The notes below the pieces were generated by a model. The model did not search any database and had not been told where the DNA came from. It was given only the letters and a program-made list of their open reading frames with translations. A stretch of 64,000 nt of DNA from Domibacillus sp. PGB-M46 (GTDB taxonomy: Bacteria; Bacillota; Bacilli; Bacillales; Domibacillaceae), in NCBI RefSeq assembly GCF_022668875.1, contig NZ_JAKGCR010000013.1, positions 38,776 through 102,775 on the forward strand, read 5' to 3'. This document shows positions 8,818 through 17,234 of the stretch, in pieces (position 1 is the stretch's first letter; each line of letters starts with the position of its first letter). The translations under genes were made by a program, and so were the position numbers.

Positions 8818-8856
8818 TAAAAAACCCTCCCGAATTCGGGACGGTTTTTTTTTATT
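8818..8856. terminator. Bidirectional terminator between two convergent permeases
   Basis: AACCcTCCCG/CGGGAcGGTT stem with one mismatch, flanked by A and T runs. Confidence 0.85.
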
Positions 8857-8857
8857 G

Positions 8858-10252
8858 TTATTGATTTAATTTTGAATGCTTCCGTGAATAAACGAAATAA
8901 ATTACGACACCGATCAACAGCCAGATAATAAAACGAATCCATGTAGCCGAACCAAGCTGCAGAATCAAGAATCCGCAGAATAGGATGGCTAAAATCGGAA
9001 TCAGTGGAACAGCCGGGCAGCGGAACGCACGCGGCAGGTCCGGCTGCTTGTATCGAAGTACGATAACAGCAATCGATACGAGGACAAATGCTGACAACGT
9101 ACCGATGTTAACGAGCTTCGCCAGTTCATCCAGCGAAATAAGCGCACCCATCAAGCCGGCAATCAATCCGAAAATCCATGTTGCTGCAAAAGGTGTTTGG
9201 TATTTCTTATGGACTTTTGACAAAACAGGCGGCATTAAACCGTCCCGTGACATGGAAAACATAACACGTGTCTGGCCATACAGCATAACGAGCATAACTG
9301 TTGTCATTCCTAAAATCGCACCAAGGTCAATTATACCAGCTACCCAGTTTTGTCCAGAAACTTGAAGCGGCAGTGAAACCGGATGCGCCACCCCTTCGAA
9401 TTGAGCAAACGGCACAACACCTGTCATAATGGCAGAAACGACTACGTAAAGCACTGTACAAATAAACAGCGATGAAAGAATCCCGATTGGCAGGTCTCTT
9501 TTCGGATTTTTTGTTTCTTCAGCCGCAGACGAAATCGCATCAAACCCGATAAAAGCAAAGAATACAAGTGCCGCAGCGGCAAACACACCATCAAAACCAA
9601 ATGGCATAAACGGATCCCAGTTAGCCGGCTTTACATACCCGGCAGCTACTACGATAAACAAAAGAACAACTGCCACTTTAACGATAACCATAATGTTGTT
9701 CACACGCTTTGATTCTCTCACACCGATTGAAAGTAAAAACGTAATGAGCATAACAATCAAAAAGGCCGGAAGATTAAAATATGTTGTCGTTCCTTCAATA
9801 GTACCTGGAGCTGCTGTAAAGGCGGTAGGAATATGAAGGCCAAACCCAGCAAGCAATGATTGAAAATAACCAGACCATCCGACTGATACAGCACTTACAG
9901 CCAATAAATACTCAAGAACCAAATCCCATCCAATGATAAAAGCAATAAATTCACCAAGTGTCGTATACGTATATGTGTAAACAGAACCTGCGATTGGTAC
10001 CGTTGACGCAAATTCAGCATAAGACAGAGCAGCAAACAAGCAAGCAAGACCAGCGATCACAAACGATATAATTAATCCCGGTCCAGCGGTTAAGGCACCT
10101 GTCCCAGTCAGAACGAAAATCCCCGTTCCGATGATGGCACCAATACCCAGCATCGTTAAATCAAAGGGACCCAATTCTTTTTTGAGCGCACTTTTTGGCT
10201 GGCCATCAAGCAGATCCCTAATATTCTTTTTTCGAAATAATGATTGATTCAT
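8858..10252 (-). CDS. CAT-family amino acid permease, probably branched-chain (BcaP/YhdG-like)
   Basis: 464 residues, about 12 membrane helices. Conserved GIGAIIGTGIFVLTG near residue 35 and FFAFIGFDAISSAAEETKNP near 235 are signatures of the cationic/branched-chain amino acid transporter group (B. subtilis BcaP and YfnA). The ATG at 10252 has GAGGAAA upstream. A strong promoter is followed immediately by a 12-of-15 CodY box, and BcaP is a classic CodY target, which favours isoleucine/valine uptake over a cationic substrate. No partner genes are adjacent. Family certain, substrate inferred. Confidence 0.82.
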   Translation of the reverse strand: MNQSLFRKKNIRDLLDGQPKSALKKELGPFDLTMLGIGAIIGTGIFVLTGTGALTAGPGLIISFVIAGLACLFAALSYAEFASTVPIAGSVYTYTYTTLGEFIAFIIGWDLVLEYLLAVSAVSVGWSGYFQSLLAGFGLHIPTAFTAAPGTIEGTTTYFNLPAFLIVMLITFLLSIGVRESKRVNNIMVIVKVAVVLLFIVVAAGYVKPANWDPFMPFGFDGVFAAAALVFFAFIGFDAISSAAEETKNPKRDLPIGILSSLFICTVLYVVVSAIMTGVVPFAQFEGVAHPVSLPLQVSGQNWVAGIIDLGAILGMTTVMLVMLYGQTRVMFSMSRDGLMPPVLSKVHKKYQTPFAATWIFGLIAGLMGALISLDELAKLVNIGTLSAFVLVSIAVIVLRYKQPDLPRAFRCPAVPLIPILAILFCGFLILQLGSATWIRFIIWLLIGVVIYFVYSRKHSKLNQ

Positions 10253-10263
10253 ACTTTTTTCCT

Positions 10264-10308
10264 CGCTTTCTGAAAATTTATTATATTAGAGTAATAGACT
10301 TGTTGCAA
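10264..10308 (-). promoter_or_regulatory. sigma-A promoter with CodY box for the BcaP-like permease
   Basis: Minus strand TTGCAA (10308-10303), 17 bases, TATAAT (10285-10280). Overlapping the expected start is AATTTTCAGAAAGCG (10278-10264), 12 of 15 matches to the CodY consensus AATTTTCWGAAAATT, placed to block initiation when GTP and branched-chain amino acids are plentiful. Confidence 0.8.
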
Positions 10309-10395
10309 TACAATAATAAAAATTTTTTGAAAGTTTAATTTAATTTAAAAATTCTTACTTTTATCCTTTATTTCCCTGTTTTCCTTTCCGGCAAA

Positions 10396-10458
10396 ACGGC
10401 TGATCTTTAATATTTTGTAAAGGTTTCCTCCTGCTTCTTGAAGGAATGAAACAGCCGT
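10396..10458 (+). other. Possible structured leader upstream of chrA
   Basis: ACGGCTG (10396-10402) pairs perfectly with CAGCCGT (10452-10458), enclosing TTCCT/AGGAA (10425-10429/10442-10446). A short ACGTT/AACGT hairpin with T5 follows near 10461-10480, before the chrA ribosome site. I do not recognise a known riboswitch class. Confidence 0.3.
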
Positions 10459-10500
10459 GCTACGTTAAATAAAACGTTTTTGAGATTAAAGGAGTAAACG

Positions 10501-11685
10501 ATGAGGAAAAGAAATGCTAAGACACTATGGGAAATTTTAGTTGTATCAACCCGGCTTGGACTGACTTCTTTCGGCGGCCCCACAGCCCACTTAGGATATT
10601 TTCACGAAGAATATGTACGCAGGCGAAAATGGATAGATGAGCAGAGCTATGCTGACTTGGTCGCTCTCTGTCAATTTATTCCTGGTCCAGCAAGCAGCCA
10701 GGTCGGAATCGGCATTGGTGCCGCACGAGGCGGTGTGATCGGCGGCTTGCTGGCTTTTCTCGGCTTTACGCTTCCTTCTGTTATTGCCCTCATTTTGTTT
10801 GCCCTTCTTTTGCAAGGAGGAAACATAGCGGAAGCCGGCTGGATTCACGGATTGAAGCTTGTGGCTGTAGCGGTTGTGGCTCATGCCATTTTAGGAATGG
10901 CGGAAAAATTAGCCCCGGATCTTAAGCGGAAAGCCATTGTGCTTGCTGCACTTGCAGTCGTTTTGCTCTGGCAGGCTGTGTTTGTCCAGGTACTCACCAT
11001 TGCAGCGGCTGCTTTAATCGGCTTTTTTCTTTATCCAAAGCATAATTCAAATACGGCCCGTCCTTTTATTTTTCCTATTTCCCGGGCATTTGGTATCGCT
11101 TGTCTCGTGCTTTTCTTTGCTCTGCTCTTCTGTCTTCCTTTGCTTCGCCAGGCGACAGGGCTGGACTGGCTGGCACTGTTTGACAGCTTTTACCGTAGTG
11201 GTGCACTTGTATTCGGCGGCGGGCATGTTGTTCTGCCTCTTTTGGAACGAGAATTTGTTCCAGCGGGCTGGCTGACAGCAGAACAGTTTTTGGCCGGCTA
11301 TGGAGCTGCTCAAGCTGTACCAGGGCCGCTTTTTACATTCGCTGCTTATATGGGTGCCGTGATTGATGGCTGGAAAGGCGGGCTGCTCGCTACAGCTGCC
11401 ATCTTCCTGCCGGCATTTTTGCTCGTTTTTGGTATCCTTCCTTTTTGGGATGAGCTTCGCCGCAAGCCGGCTGTTCAAGGCGCACTGATGGGTGTAAACG
11501 CTGCGGTTATCGGTTTATTGATTGCTGCATTTTACATGCCTATTTGGACGAGCAGCATCAACCGTCCCCTTGATTTTGTTTTAGCTGCCGTATTATTCAG
11601 CCTGCTGGCACACTGGAAGCTTCCTGCCTGGATGGTCGTCATAATCGGCGCACTGGCCGGCATACTTTTGGACGCTTTTCTATAA
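10501..11685 (+). CDS. chrA: ChrA chromate transporter (two-domain form)
   Basis: 394 residues made of two homologous halves. The first has SFGGPTAHLGYFHEEYVRRRKW and CQFIPGPASSQVGIGIG; the second has GALVFGGGHVVLPLLEREFV and GYGAAQAVPGPLFTFAAYMG, the duplicated CHR-domain signatures. About 10 to 12 membrane helices. Long-chain ChrA proteins expel chromate, possibly by sulfate or proton exchange; some members are not involved in chromate resistance. The ATG has AAAGGAG 7 bases upstream. It stands alone between terminators, with a possibly structured leader. Confidence 0.88.
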   Translation: MRKRNAKTLWEILVVSTRLGLTSFGGPTAHLGYFHEEYVRRRKWIDEQSYADLVALCQFIPGPASSQVGIGIGAARGGVIGGLLAFLGFTLPSVIALILFALLLQGGNIAEAGWIHGLKLVAVAVVAHAILGMAEKLAPDLKRKAIVLAALAVVLLWQAVFVQVLTIAAAALIGFFLYPKHNSNTARPFIFPISRAFGIACLVLFFALLFCLPLLRQATGLDWLALFDSFYRSGALVFGGGHVVLPLLEREFVPAGWLTAEQFLAGYGAAQAVPGPLFTFAAYMGAVIDGWKGGLLATAAIFLPAFLLVFGILPFWDELRRKPAVQGALMGVNAAVIGLLIAAFYMPIWTSSINRPLDFVLAAVLFSLLAHWKLPAWMVVIIGALAGILLDAFL

Positions 11686-11718
11686 AAAATGGTCTCTTTC
11701 CAAAGAGACCATTTTTTA
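11685..11718. terminator. Bidirectional terminator after chrA
   Basis: Perfect stem ATGGTCTCTTT/AAAGAGACCAT (11689-11712) with A and T runs on both sides; it also serves the convergent MBL gene. Confidence 0.93.
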
Positions 11719-11725
11719 CGTACAG

Positions 11726-12580
11726 TTATTTTTCTTCATCTACATATTTTCCATAATCGGGAACTGCCACTTTGTCGAATTCTTGAACGAGCATAGCTAA
11801 TCCATCCGATAATTCGCTGCCGCTCATCGGGCGCCCATGGCCCGTTATCGTGACAGCCGGCTTTAGCTTCTCCAATGCTGCTACAGAATTTTTTGCAGCT
11901 TCCCAGTCGGTCGTCAAGTACCGGGGAGGACCGTTTAACTCTTCCTTTTGCGTCACCACTTTGTAAAAAGAATCCTGCTTAACGGTTACAAATGCGTCAC
12001 CCGCCAGTAAAAGGCGATCCTTGTCGCGGAACAGCGATATGTGCCCCGGTGAATGCCCCGGCGTATGAATCCAGCGAAAATCCGGCAGGTGCGGGAGTTC
12101 CCCATCAGGTGGAAGCTTTTCTACATTCCCTCCAAGGTTAATCGGCTCACGCGGAAACAGCGGCGACATCTTCGCTACCATGCCTCCCTCTACCGTCGCA
12201 TCCGGCTTCGGATACGGTTCTTGGCCCGTTAAATGCGGCAGCTCCAGTTCGTGTGCATACACCGGCACCTTCCAGTGTTTTACCAATTCAATAACAGCTC
12301 CCACGTGATCAAAATGGCCGTGTGTTAAAATGATTGCTTTCGGACGGCTGCCAGCACCAAAATACTTTTCTGATACGGAAATAATGTCCCCGGCAGAGCC
12401 GGGCATTCCTGCATCTACTAAAACGAAGTCTCCGGTGTTTGGATCTCCAATCAGGCAAATATTGACGATTTGAATCGTGTGGCAGACAATACCCGGCACG
12501 ACTTCGACGGACTCGCCGCTTTTTACTGAAGTGGCGGGAATAAATTTGTAATCACTGCCATATGTCATCTGCTGTTCCAT
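11726..12580 (-). CDS. MBL-fold metallo-hydrolase
   Basis: 284 residues. [11 protein letters not shown] is the HxHxDH zinc motif; [18 protein letters not shown] and TGHGRP give the remaining metal ligands of the metallo-beta-lactamase fold (glyoxalase II/lactonase-like group). The start at 12580 was chosen for GGAGG about 7 bases upstream (GGAGGATGGCAG-ATG); the open frame goes 20 codons further without support. Substrate unknown. The gene is monocistronic. A second MBL hydrolase at 20786-21496 is of the same broad type but not a close copy. Confidence 0.82.
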   Translation of the reverse strand: MEQQMTYGSDYKFIPATSVKSGESVEVVPGIVCHTIQIVNICLIGDPNTGDFVLVDAGMPGSAGDIISVSEKYFGAGSRPKAIILTHGHFDHVGAVIELVKHWKVPVYAHELELPHLTGQEPYPKPDATVEGGMVAKMSPLFPREPINLGGNVEKLPPDGELPHLPDFRWIHTPGHSPGHISLFRDKDRLLLAGDAFVTVKQDSFYKVVTQKEELNGPPRYLTTDWEAAKNSVAALEKLKPAVTITGHGRPMSGSELSDGLAMLVQEFDKVAVPDYGKYVDEEK

Positions 12581-12664
12581 CTGCCATCCTCCTTTTTTGC
12601 TGTAAATGGTACGCCCGTTAGTATTCCTCTGCCAGAGCAAACTATAAAAAACAAAAGCAGCCTT

Positions 12665-12844
12665 TTAAATCACCGGGTATACCCACCCATAACGTGGATT
12701 GCAGTAATATGGGGGCCTTGCGCCTATTTTCGGCACTTGAATGCTTGCACCCTCTGCCGTGTACATAATTCGTTCTTTTTCATTAGACTGTTGAACAAGC
12801 AGCAGTCTGACCTGGCCATGTACTTCATAAGCCTGCACGTGCAT
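12665..12844 (-). CDS. Small conserved-looking protein of 59 residues, unknown function
   Basis: ATG at 12844 preceded by AAGGGAGGAAG (short spacing); product begins [20 protein letters not shown] and ends GWVYPVI. It has one hydrophobic patch, two tyrosines and one cysteine near the C-terminus ([14 protein letters not shown]), but no signal peptide or membrane helix. Codon use and the strong Shine-Dalgarno favour a real gene, and it fills an otherwise empty gap between the MBL gene and the divergent SDR gene. I do not recognise the family. Confidence 0.6.
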   Translation of the reverse strand: MHVQAYEVHGQVRLLLVQQSNEKERIMYTAEGASIQVPKIGARPPYYCNPRYGWVYPVI

Positions 12845-12988
12845 CTTCCTCCCTTCTGTTTCGTTTCTCCTTACTTTATTCAGCTGTCATTTAAATGGAC
12901 TCTGGCTTCGCTTCGAAACATTCACCACAAATGCCTATCTTACATAAAGTGTGATAGGTCATTTTCAAATAAGGAGGGGTTTTCCATT

Positions 12989-13924
12989 TTGAATGATAAA
13001 ACAGATAAGAACCAAAACGGGTCTCCACATTCGTATCCTCTTTACCCTAATTACGGAAAAATAACACAATATGAAGATGTTTCGCTTACGGTTCCAGAAC
13101 AGCGTCAGCTGCGACAGCCCGGGTTGGAAAAGTGGATGGTGCCCCGCCCAATTGTAGAAAATCCAAATGAAAAAGGAAGCGGAAAGCTGAAAGGAAAAAC
13201 GGCCCTAATCACAGGAGGAGACAGTGGCATCGGAGCCGCCGTGGCCATTGCTTTTGCCAAAGAAGGAGCCAATGTGGCGATTGCTTATTTGGATGAGCAT
13301 GAAGATGCCGAGCGGACCAAAAACAGAATCCAGGAGCTCGGACAGTCTTGCTTACTGCTGCCGGGTGATCTCGGAAAAAAAGAGCAATGTGCTGCCATTG
13401 TAGAAAACACCGTAAAAACATTTGGCGGTCTTGATGTGCTGTGCAATCACGTCGGCATTCAATTTCAGCAGCTCAGCCTGCTCGATATTACAGACGAACA
13501 ATTTGATCTTACCTTTAAAATTAATATTTATTCTCACTTTTACACAACGCGGGCCGCTCTTCCCCATTTGAAAGCAGGCAGTTCGATTATTAACACTTCT
13601 TCCGTTACGGCTTACCGGGGCCATAAGGAATTGGTTGATTATTCGTCTACCAAAGCAGCAAATATTGGTTTTACACGGGCTCTAGCCAACAACGTTATCA
13701 GCCAGGGAATCCGCGTAAACGCTGTGGCACCCGGCCGCGTATGGACTCCTCTTATTCCGGCAAGCTTTTCAGCAGACCAGGTTCCGCTCGTTAATAACCT
13801 GATGGACCGCCAGGGGCAGCCGTTTGAACTGGCCCCTGCTTACGTATATCTTGCTTCCGACGATTCACGGTATATGACCGGGCAGACTATTCACGTTAAT
13901 GGAGGCGAATGGACTTCTTCATAA
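12989..13924 (+). CDS. Short-chain dehydrogenase/reductase, general-stress type (YdaD/YhdF-like)
   Basis: 311 residues. After a 65-residue N-terminal arm ([32 protein letters not shown]) typical of the YdaD/YhdF group comes a Rossmann domain: cofactor motif [12 protein letters not shown] (for the usual NNAG), catalytic Ser in NTSSVT and YSSTKAAN with the Tyr/Lys pair. The C-terminus [11 protein letters not shown] is standard. The start is TTG at 12989 with AAGGAGGGG 9 bases upstream; no ATG fits. NAD(P)-linked oxidoreductase, substrate unknown. B. subtilis relatives are sigma-B controlled, but I found no convincing sigma-B promoter. Confidence 0.85.
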   Translation: MNDKTDKNQNGSPHSYPLYPNYGKITQYEDVSLTVPEQRQLRQPGLEKWMVPRPIVENPNEKGSGKLKGKTALITGGDSGIGAAVAIAFAKEGANVAIAYLDEHEDAERTKNRIQELGQSCLLLPGDLGKKEQCAAIVENTVKTFGGLDVLCNHVGIQFQQLSLLDITDEQFDLTFKINIYSHFYTTRAALPHLKAGSSIINTSSVTAYRGHKELVDYSSTKAANIGFTRALANNVISQGIRVNAVAPGRVWTPLIPASFSADQVPLVNNLMDRQGQPFELAPAYVYLASDDSRYMTGQTIHVNGGEWTSS

Positions 13925-13950
13925 CGACTATCTTGAAAAAATAAACAAAG

Positions 13951-13974
13951 AAAAGGAGACAGCATTCAGCTGCC
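13951..13974. repeat. Degenerate copy of the terminator at 14111-14149
   Basis: AAAAGGAGACAGCATTCAGCTG repeats the left arm, loop and inner right arm of the perfect hairpin 160 bases downstream, but its right arm has decayed (GCTGCCCCCT). It lies where an SDR terminator would be expected. Confidence 0.5.
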
Positions 13975-14110
13975 CCCTGTGAGAGCATGGACAAAGTAAG
14001 AAAGCGCCTGCTCTTCCAGGAACGCCGCCAGCCGGGAAGCGGAGTGACCTTTTCGGGTCATGAGCATTCACAGACGGCAAGTGACGCCAAAAGCGGGCAT
14101 TTGCCAACAT

Positions 14111-14149
14111 CCGAAAAAGGAGACAGCGTTCAGCTGTCTCCTTTTTCGG
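14111..14149. terminator. Bidirectional terminator between SDR and arsD
   Basis: 17-base-pair perfect stem CCGAAAAAGGAGACAGC/GCTGTCTCCTTTTTCGG with a 5-base loop. Confidence 0.93.
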
Positions 14150-14159
14150 CTTATTCGTT

Positions 14160-14480
14160 TTACTTCTGTAAACTGCCCGCTTTTGCACCCAGCCATTCTG
14201 CAAATTCAGCATCCGTAGGATACATGCGTTCTTTCACTACTTCTCCGTTCAGAAAAATAATCGGCAAAATTCCCGGTCCTTTTTCTTGCATAAGTGTATG
14301 TACCGTTTCATTTTCTAAAAAAGCCTCTGAATGGTCCGCTAAGTTAAAGCGTTTAATATGGGCTCCTTTTTCCTGCCACATATGAACGGAAGCGGCCACA
14401 CGGGCGAGCTCAGGGTCTACGCGTGGACCGCATGTGCCAGAACAGCACATGGCCGGGTCGAAAATATGAATGGTTGTCAT
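14160..14480 (-). CDS. arsD: ArsD-like arsenic metallochaperone
   Basis: 106 residues; MTTIHIFDPAMCC and GPRVDPELARVAA identify ArsD, which hands trivalent arsenite or antimonite to the ArsA ATPase. The vicinal Cys12-Cys13 pair is present. The third cysteine of the usual CCSTGVCG motif is shifted: here CCSGTCG, one residue shorter, giving Cys17. The start at 14480 has GAGGGG 8 bases upstream. No arsR, arsA, arsB or arsC is nearby, so it may act alone, with distant ars genes, or be a leftover. Bounded by its own terminator; promoter not clear. Confidence 0.85.
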   Translation of the reverse strand: MTTIHIFDPAMCCSGTCGPRVDPELARVAASVHMWQEKGAHIKRFNLADHSEAFLENETVHTLMQEKGPGILPIIFLNGEVVKERMYPTDAEFAEWLGAKAGSLQK

Positions 14481-14644
14481 TCTATTCCCCTCTTTCTTCA
14501 TTTGCTAAAAGTATACACCGTTTTAGACAGCGCTTTCAATGATAGATTTTTGATAAAAAAGGACATTACGCCTTTATAATTTTAAAAAACAATTCTATAG
14601 ATCGTCTTGATTTCATACATTATCATATTAGAGAAGATTTTTGT

Positions 14645-14694
14645 TAATAATTATTATAAATAAATATTGACTTTCGTTTGAGAAGTGTTATCAT
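14645..14694 (+). promoter_or_regulatory. PerR box and promoter of katA
   Basis: TAATAATTATTATAA (14645-14659) matches the PerR/Fur-family 7-1-7 consensus TTATAATNATTATAA at all but one defined position. The promoter TTGACT (14667-14672), 16 bases, TATCAT (14689-14694) follows at once. This implies peroxide-induced expression as for B. subtilis katA. Confidence 0.87.
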
Positions 14695-14731
14695 TTACTT
14701 ACAGCAAACAATAACTGATGAGGTGATTTCT

Positions 14732-16189
14732 TTGATCGAAAAAAGCAATCGTTTAACAACCAGCTGGGGTGCTCCTGTTGGGGATAATCAAAACTCACAA
14801 ACAGCGGGAGATCGCGGCCCTACTTTAATTCAAGATGTTCATTTGCTTGAAAAACTAGCTCACTTCAACCGCGAACGCGTACCCGAGCGCGTTGTTCACG
14901 CAAAAGGCGCTGGTGCACACGGCTACTTTGAAGTAACAAATGATGAAATCTCAAAATATACAAAAGCAGACTTTTTATCCGAAGCAGGCAAACGTACGCC
15001 GATGTTTATCCGCTTCTCAACCGTTGCTGGTGAGCTTGGATCAGCTGATACAGTTCGCGATCCACGCGGCTTTGCAGTTAAGTTTTATACAGAGGAAGGC
15101 AACTATGATATTGTCGGAAACAACACACCTGTGTTTTTCATTCGCGACGCGATTAAATTCCCTGACTTTATCCATACACAAAAACGCCATCCGCAAACGC
15201 ACTTGAAAAATCCTACAGCCGTTTGGGATTTCTGGTCTTTATCACCTGAATCACTTCATCAGGTTACGATTTTAATGTCTGACCGCGGTATCCCGGCAAC
15301 GCTCCGTCATATGCATGGATTCGGCAGCCATACCTTTAAATGGGTAAATGCTGAAGGACAAGCTGTCTGGGTGAAATACCACTTTAAAACAGACCAAGGT
15401 GTAAAAAATCTGGATGTAGATGTTGCCGCAAAACTAGCTGGTGAAAATCCGGATTATCATACAGAAGACTTATTTAACGCTATTGAAAACGGTGATTTCC
15501 CATCATGGACATTGTATGTGCAAATTATGCCATACGAAGACGCCAATACGTACAAATGGGATCCATTCGATGTCACAAAAGTATGGTCACAAAAAGACTA
15601 TCCATTAATCGAAGTTGGTAAAATGACACTGGACCGCAATCCAGAAAACTATTTTGCAGAAGTTGAGCAGGCTACATTCTCACCAGGTACTCTTGTTCCA
15701 GGCATTGAGCCGTCACCAGACAAAATGCTTCAAGGCCGCTTGTTCGCCTATGCAGATGCGCACCGCTACCGTGTTGGTGCTAACCATAATACACTGCCAA
15801 TCAACTCGCCAAAATGCCCATACCACAACTATCAGCGCGACGGCCAAATGCGCTTCGACGGCAATGGCGGCAAGTCGGTTTATTATGAGCCAAACAGCTT
15901 TGGCGGCCCGGCTGAAACACCGGAAGCGAAGCTGACACCATTTGAGGTGCAAGGCCTTGCAGGCCAGCATAGCTACAGCCATGATGACCATTACACACAA
16001 GCAGGCGACTTGTACCGTTTATTGTCTGAAGATGAGCGCACACGCCTTGTCAACAACATCGTTGGCGCAATGAAACCGGTAGAGCGTGAAGACATTAAGC
16101 TCCGCCAGATCGCCCATTTCTATAAAGCAGATCCGGAATACGGCACACGCATTGCAGAAGGGCTTGGCCTTGCCGTTCCAGCTCAGTAA
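14732..16189 (+). CDS. katA: Vegetative catalase KatA
   Basis: 485 residues, clade 3 small-subunit haem catalase, very close to B. subtilis KatA (483). It dismutates hydrogen peroxide in the cytosol. Distal His56 lies in RVVHAKG; FSTVAGE and [14 protein letters not shown] contain the distal Asn; the proximal haem Tyr is in [12 protein letters not shown] (about residue 340). The start is TTG at 14732 with GAGGTG 6 bases upstream; the frame opens earlier but overlaps the promoter. The PerR box upstream gives peroxide control. Confidence 0.95.
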   Translation: MIEKSNRLTTSWGAPVGDNQNSQTAGDRGPTLIQDVHLLEKLAHFNRERVPERVVHAKGAGAHGYFEVTNDEISKYTKADFLSEAGKRTPMFIRFSTVAGELGSADTVRDPRGFAVKFYTEEGNYDIVGNNTPVFFIRDAIKFPDFIHTQKRHPQTHLKNPTAVWDFWSLSPESLHQVTILMSDRGIPATLRHMHGFGSHTFKWVNAEGQAVWVKYHFKTDQGVKNLDVDVAAKLAGENPDYHTEDLFNAIENGDFPSWTLYVQIMPYEDANTYKWDPFDVTKVWSQKDYPLIEVGKMTLDRNPENYFAEVEQATFSPGTLVPGIEPSPDKMLQGRLFAYADAHRYRVGANHNTLPINSPKCPYHNYQRDGQMRFDGNGGKSVYYEPNSFGGPAETPEAKLTPFEVQGLAGQHSYSHDDHYTQAGDLYRLLSEDERTRLVNNIVGAMKPVEREDIKLRQIAHFYKADPEYGTRIAEGLGLAVPAQ

Positions 16190-16191
16190 AC

Positions 16192-16230
16192 AAAAAAAGA
16201 GGTATCCGCAAACGGGCGGAATACCTCTTT
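16192..16230 (+). terminator. Terminator of katA
   Basis: AAAGAGGTAT-CCGC/GCGG-a-ATACCTCTTTT stem with one bulge and a T-run, directly after the katA stop. Confidence 0.9.
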
Positions 16231-16255
16231 TACTTTGAAAAGGAGTGAACATTCA

Positions 16256-16369
16256 TTGAAAAAAGCCCAAATTTGTCCTGACTGCCAAATGGCTATGAAA
16301 AAGCTAAAGCACAGTACTTTATGCGGATGCGGTATTAAACTTACAACGATCAGCCGCTCAAAGCGTTAA
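16256..16369 (+). CDS. 37-residue CxxC/CxC zinc-ribbon-like microprotein
   Basis: TTG start at 16256 with AAGGAGTG 8 bases upstream. The product runs MKKAQICPDCQMAMKKLKHS, then TLCGCG and a basic tail (ISRSKR). Two cysteine pairs (CPDC and CGC) about 17 residues apart could bind one zinc. It sits just after the katA terminator and its stop overlaps the stop of the convergent GDPD gene by three bases. Function unknown; the strong ribosome site and paired cysteines argue that it is translated. Confidence 0.6.
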   Translation: MKKAQICPDCQMAMKKLKHSTLCGCGIKLTTISRSKR

Positions 16370-17088
16370 CGAAACCGTTCAGGAAAATCGGTAATAAGCG
16401 CTTCTACCGGCACACCGCTGCTCCGAATCCGCTCCCACTCTTTTGGATGGTTAATTGTATAGAGACGAAGAAGCATGCCGCTGTCAACAGCTTCCCTTCC
16501 ATAGCCGCTAAGCGCATAGGATGACTGTGTATGAAGGGCCCTTAAACCAAGCTCTTTCGCTCTTGCCAATGCATCACGGCGTATTTTCCAAATAAGTCCT
16601 GCAACTGCTATGTACGGGTCCAGCTCAATCACCCGCTTAATGCTGTCGAAGTTAAACGAAGAAATAATGATTCTCTCCCGCATCTGGTAAGCGCCAGCCA
16701 AATCCAGCACTTGCTTTTCGATTCCGTGGTAAGGTACTTTATTGGTTTTAAGTTCAATATTGATCTGCAGCTTATTTCCTGCCGCCCATTTAAAAAATTC
16801 ATCGAGCGTTGGGATTTTTTCACCTGAGTAAGACGGACTGAACCAGCTTCCTGCATCAAGCTGTGCCAATTCATCCAGCGTCATTCGCCCAATGGCTCCC
16901 CTGCCGTTTGTTGTCCGATTAACGGTTTCATCATGAATAATGACAAGCTCTCCATCCCTTGTCATTTGTACATCGAGTTCAATGCCGTCTGCCCCTTTTT
17001 GAGCAGCTGCCCGGAAAGCGGCCATTGTATTTTCGGGGCATGTTCCGCTTGCACCGCGATGGGCAAAAATGACCGGCTTTTGGTTCAT
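16366..17088 (-). CDS. Glycerophosphodiester phosphodiesterase
   Basis: 240 residues forming a GDPD TIM barrel: FAHRGASGTCPENTMAAF (catalytic His and Glu), GADGIELDVQMTRDGELVIIHDE (metal-binding Glu, Asp and His), and a C-terminal LITDFPERF. It hydrolyses glycerophosphodiesters to glycerol-3-phosphate and an alcohol. No signal peptide, so cytosolic (UgpQ/YqiK type). The ATG has AAAGGAGAG 7 bases upstream. Monocistronic. Confidence 0.9.
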   Translation of the reverse strand: MNQKPVIFAHRGASGTCPENTMAAFRAAAQKGADGIELDVQMTRDGELVIIHDETVNRTTNGRGAIGRMTLDELAQLDAGSWFSPSYSGEKIPTLDEFFKWAAGNKLQINIELKTNKVPYHGIEKQVLDLAGAYQMRERIIISSFNFDSIKRVIELDPYIAVAGLIWKIRRDALARAKELGLRALHTQSSYALSGYGREAVDSGMLLRLYTINHPKEWERIRSSGVPVEALITDFPERFR

Positions 17089-17201
17089 GCTGATCTCTCC
17101 TTTTTATATCATCCTCTTTATCTTATGTTAAATGAAAGAAGAAGCGCCAGTTTTGAGCGATGCGCTGCAAGGGCTCTATATGTTAAATCGGTTTTCCTAA
17201 T

Positions 17202-17234
17202 AAAAATGGCTTCCTTGTGCGGAAGCCGGTTTTT
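17202..17234 (-). terminator. Terminator of the rRNA methyltransferase gene
   Basis: GGCTTCC/GGAAGCC stem (17208-17227) with T-runs in both orientations. Confidence 0.85.

Noticed and set aside
13987..14385. 132-codon plus-strand frame across arsD
   Set aside because: It spans the perfect terminator and lies antisense to arsD; composition is that of a shadow frame.
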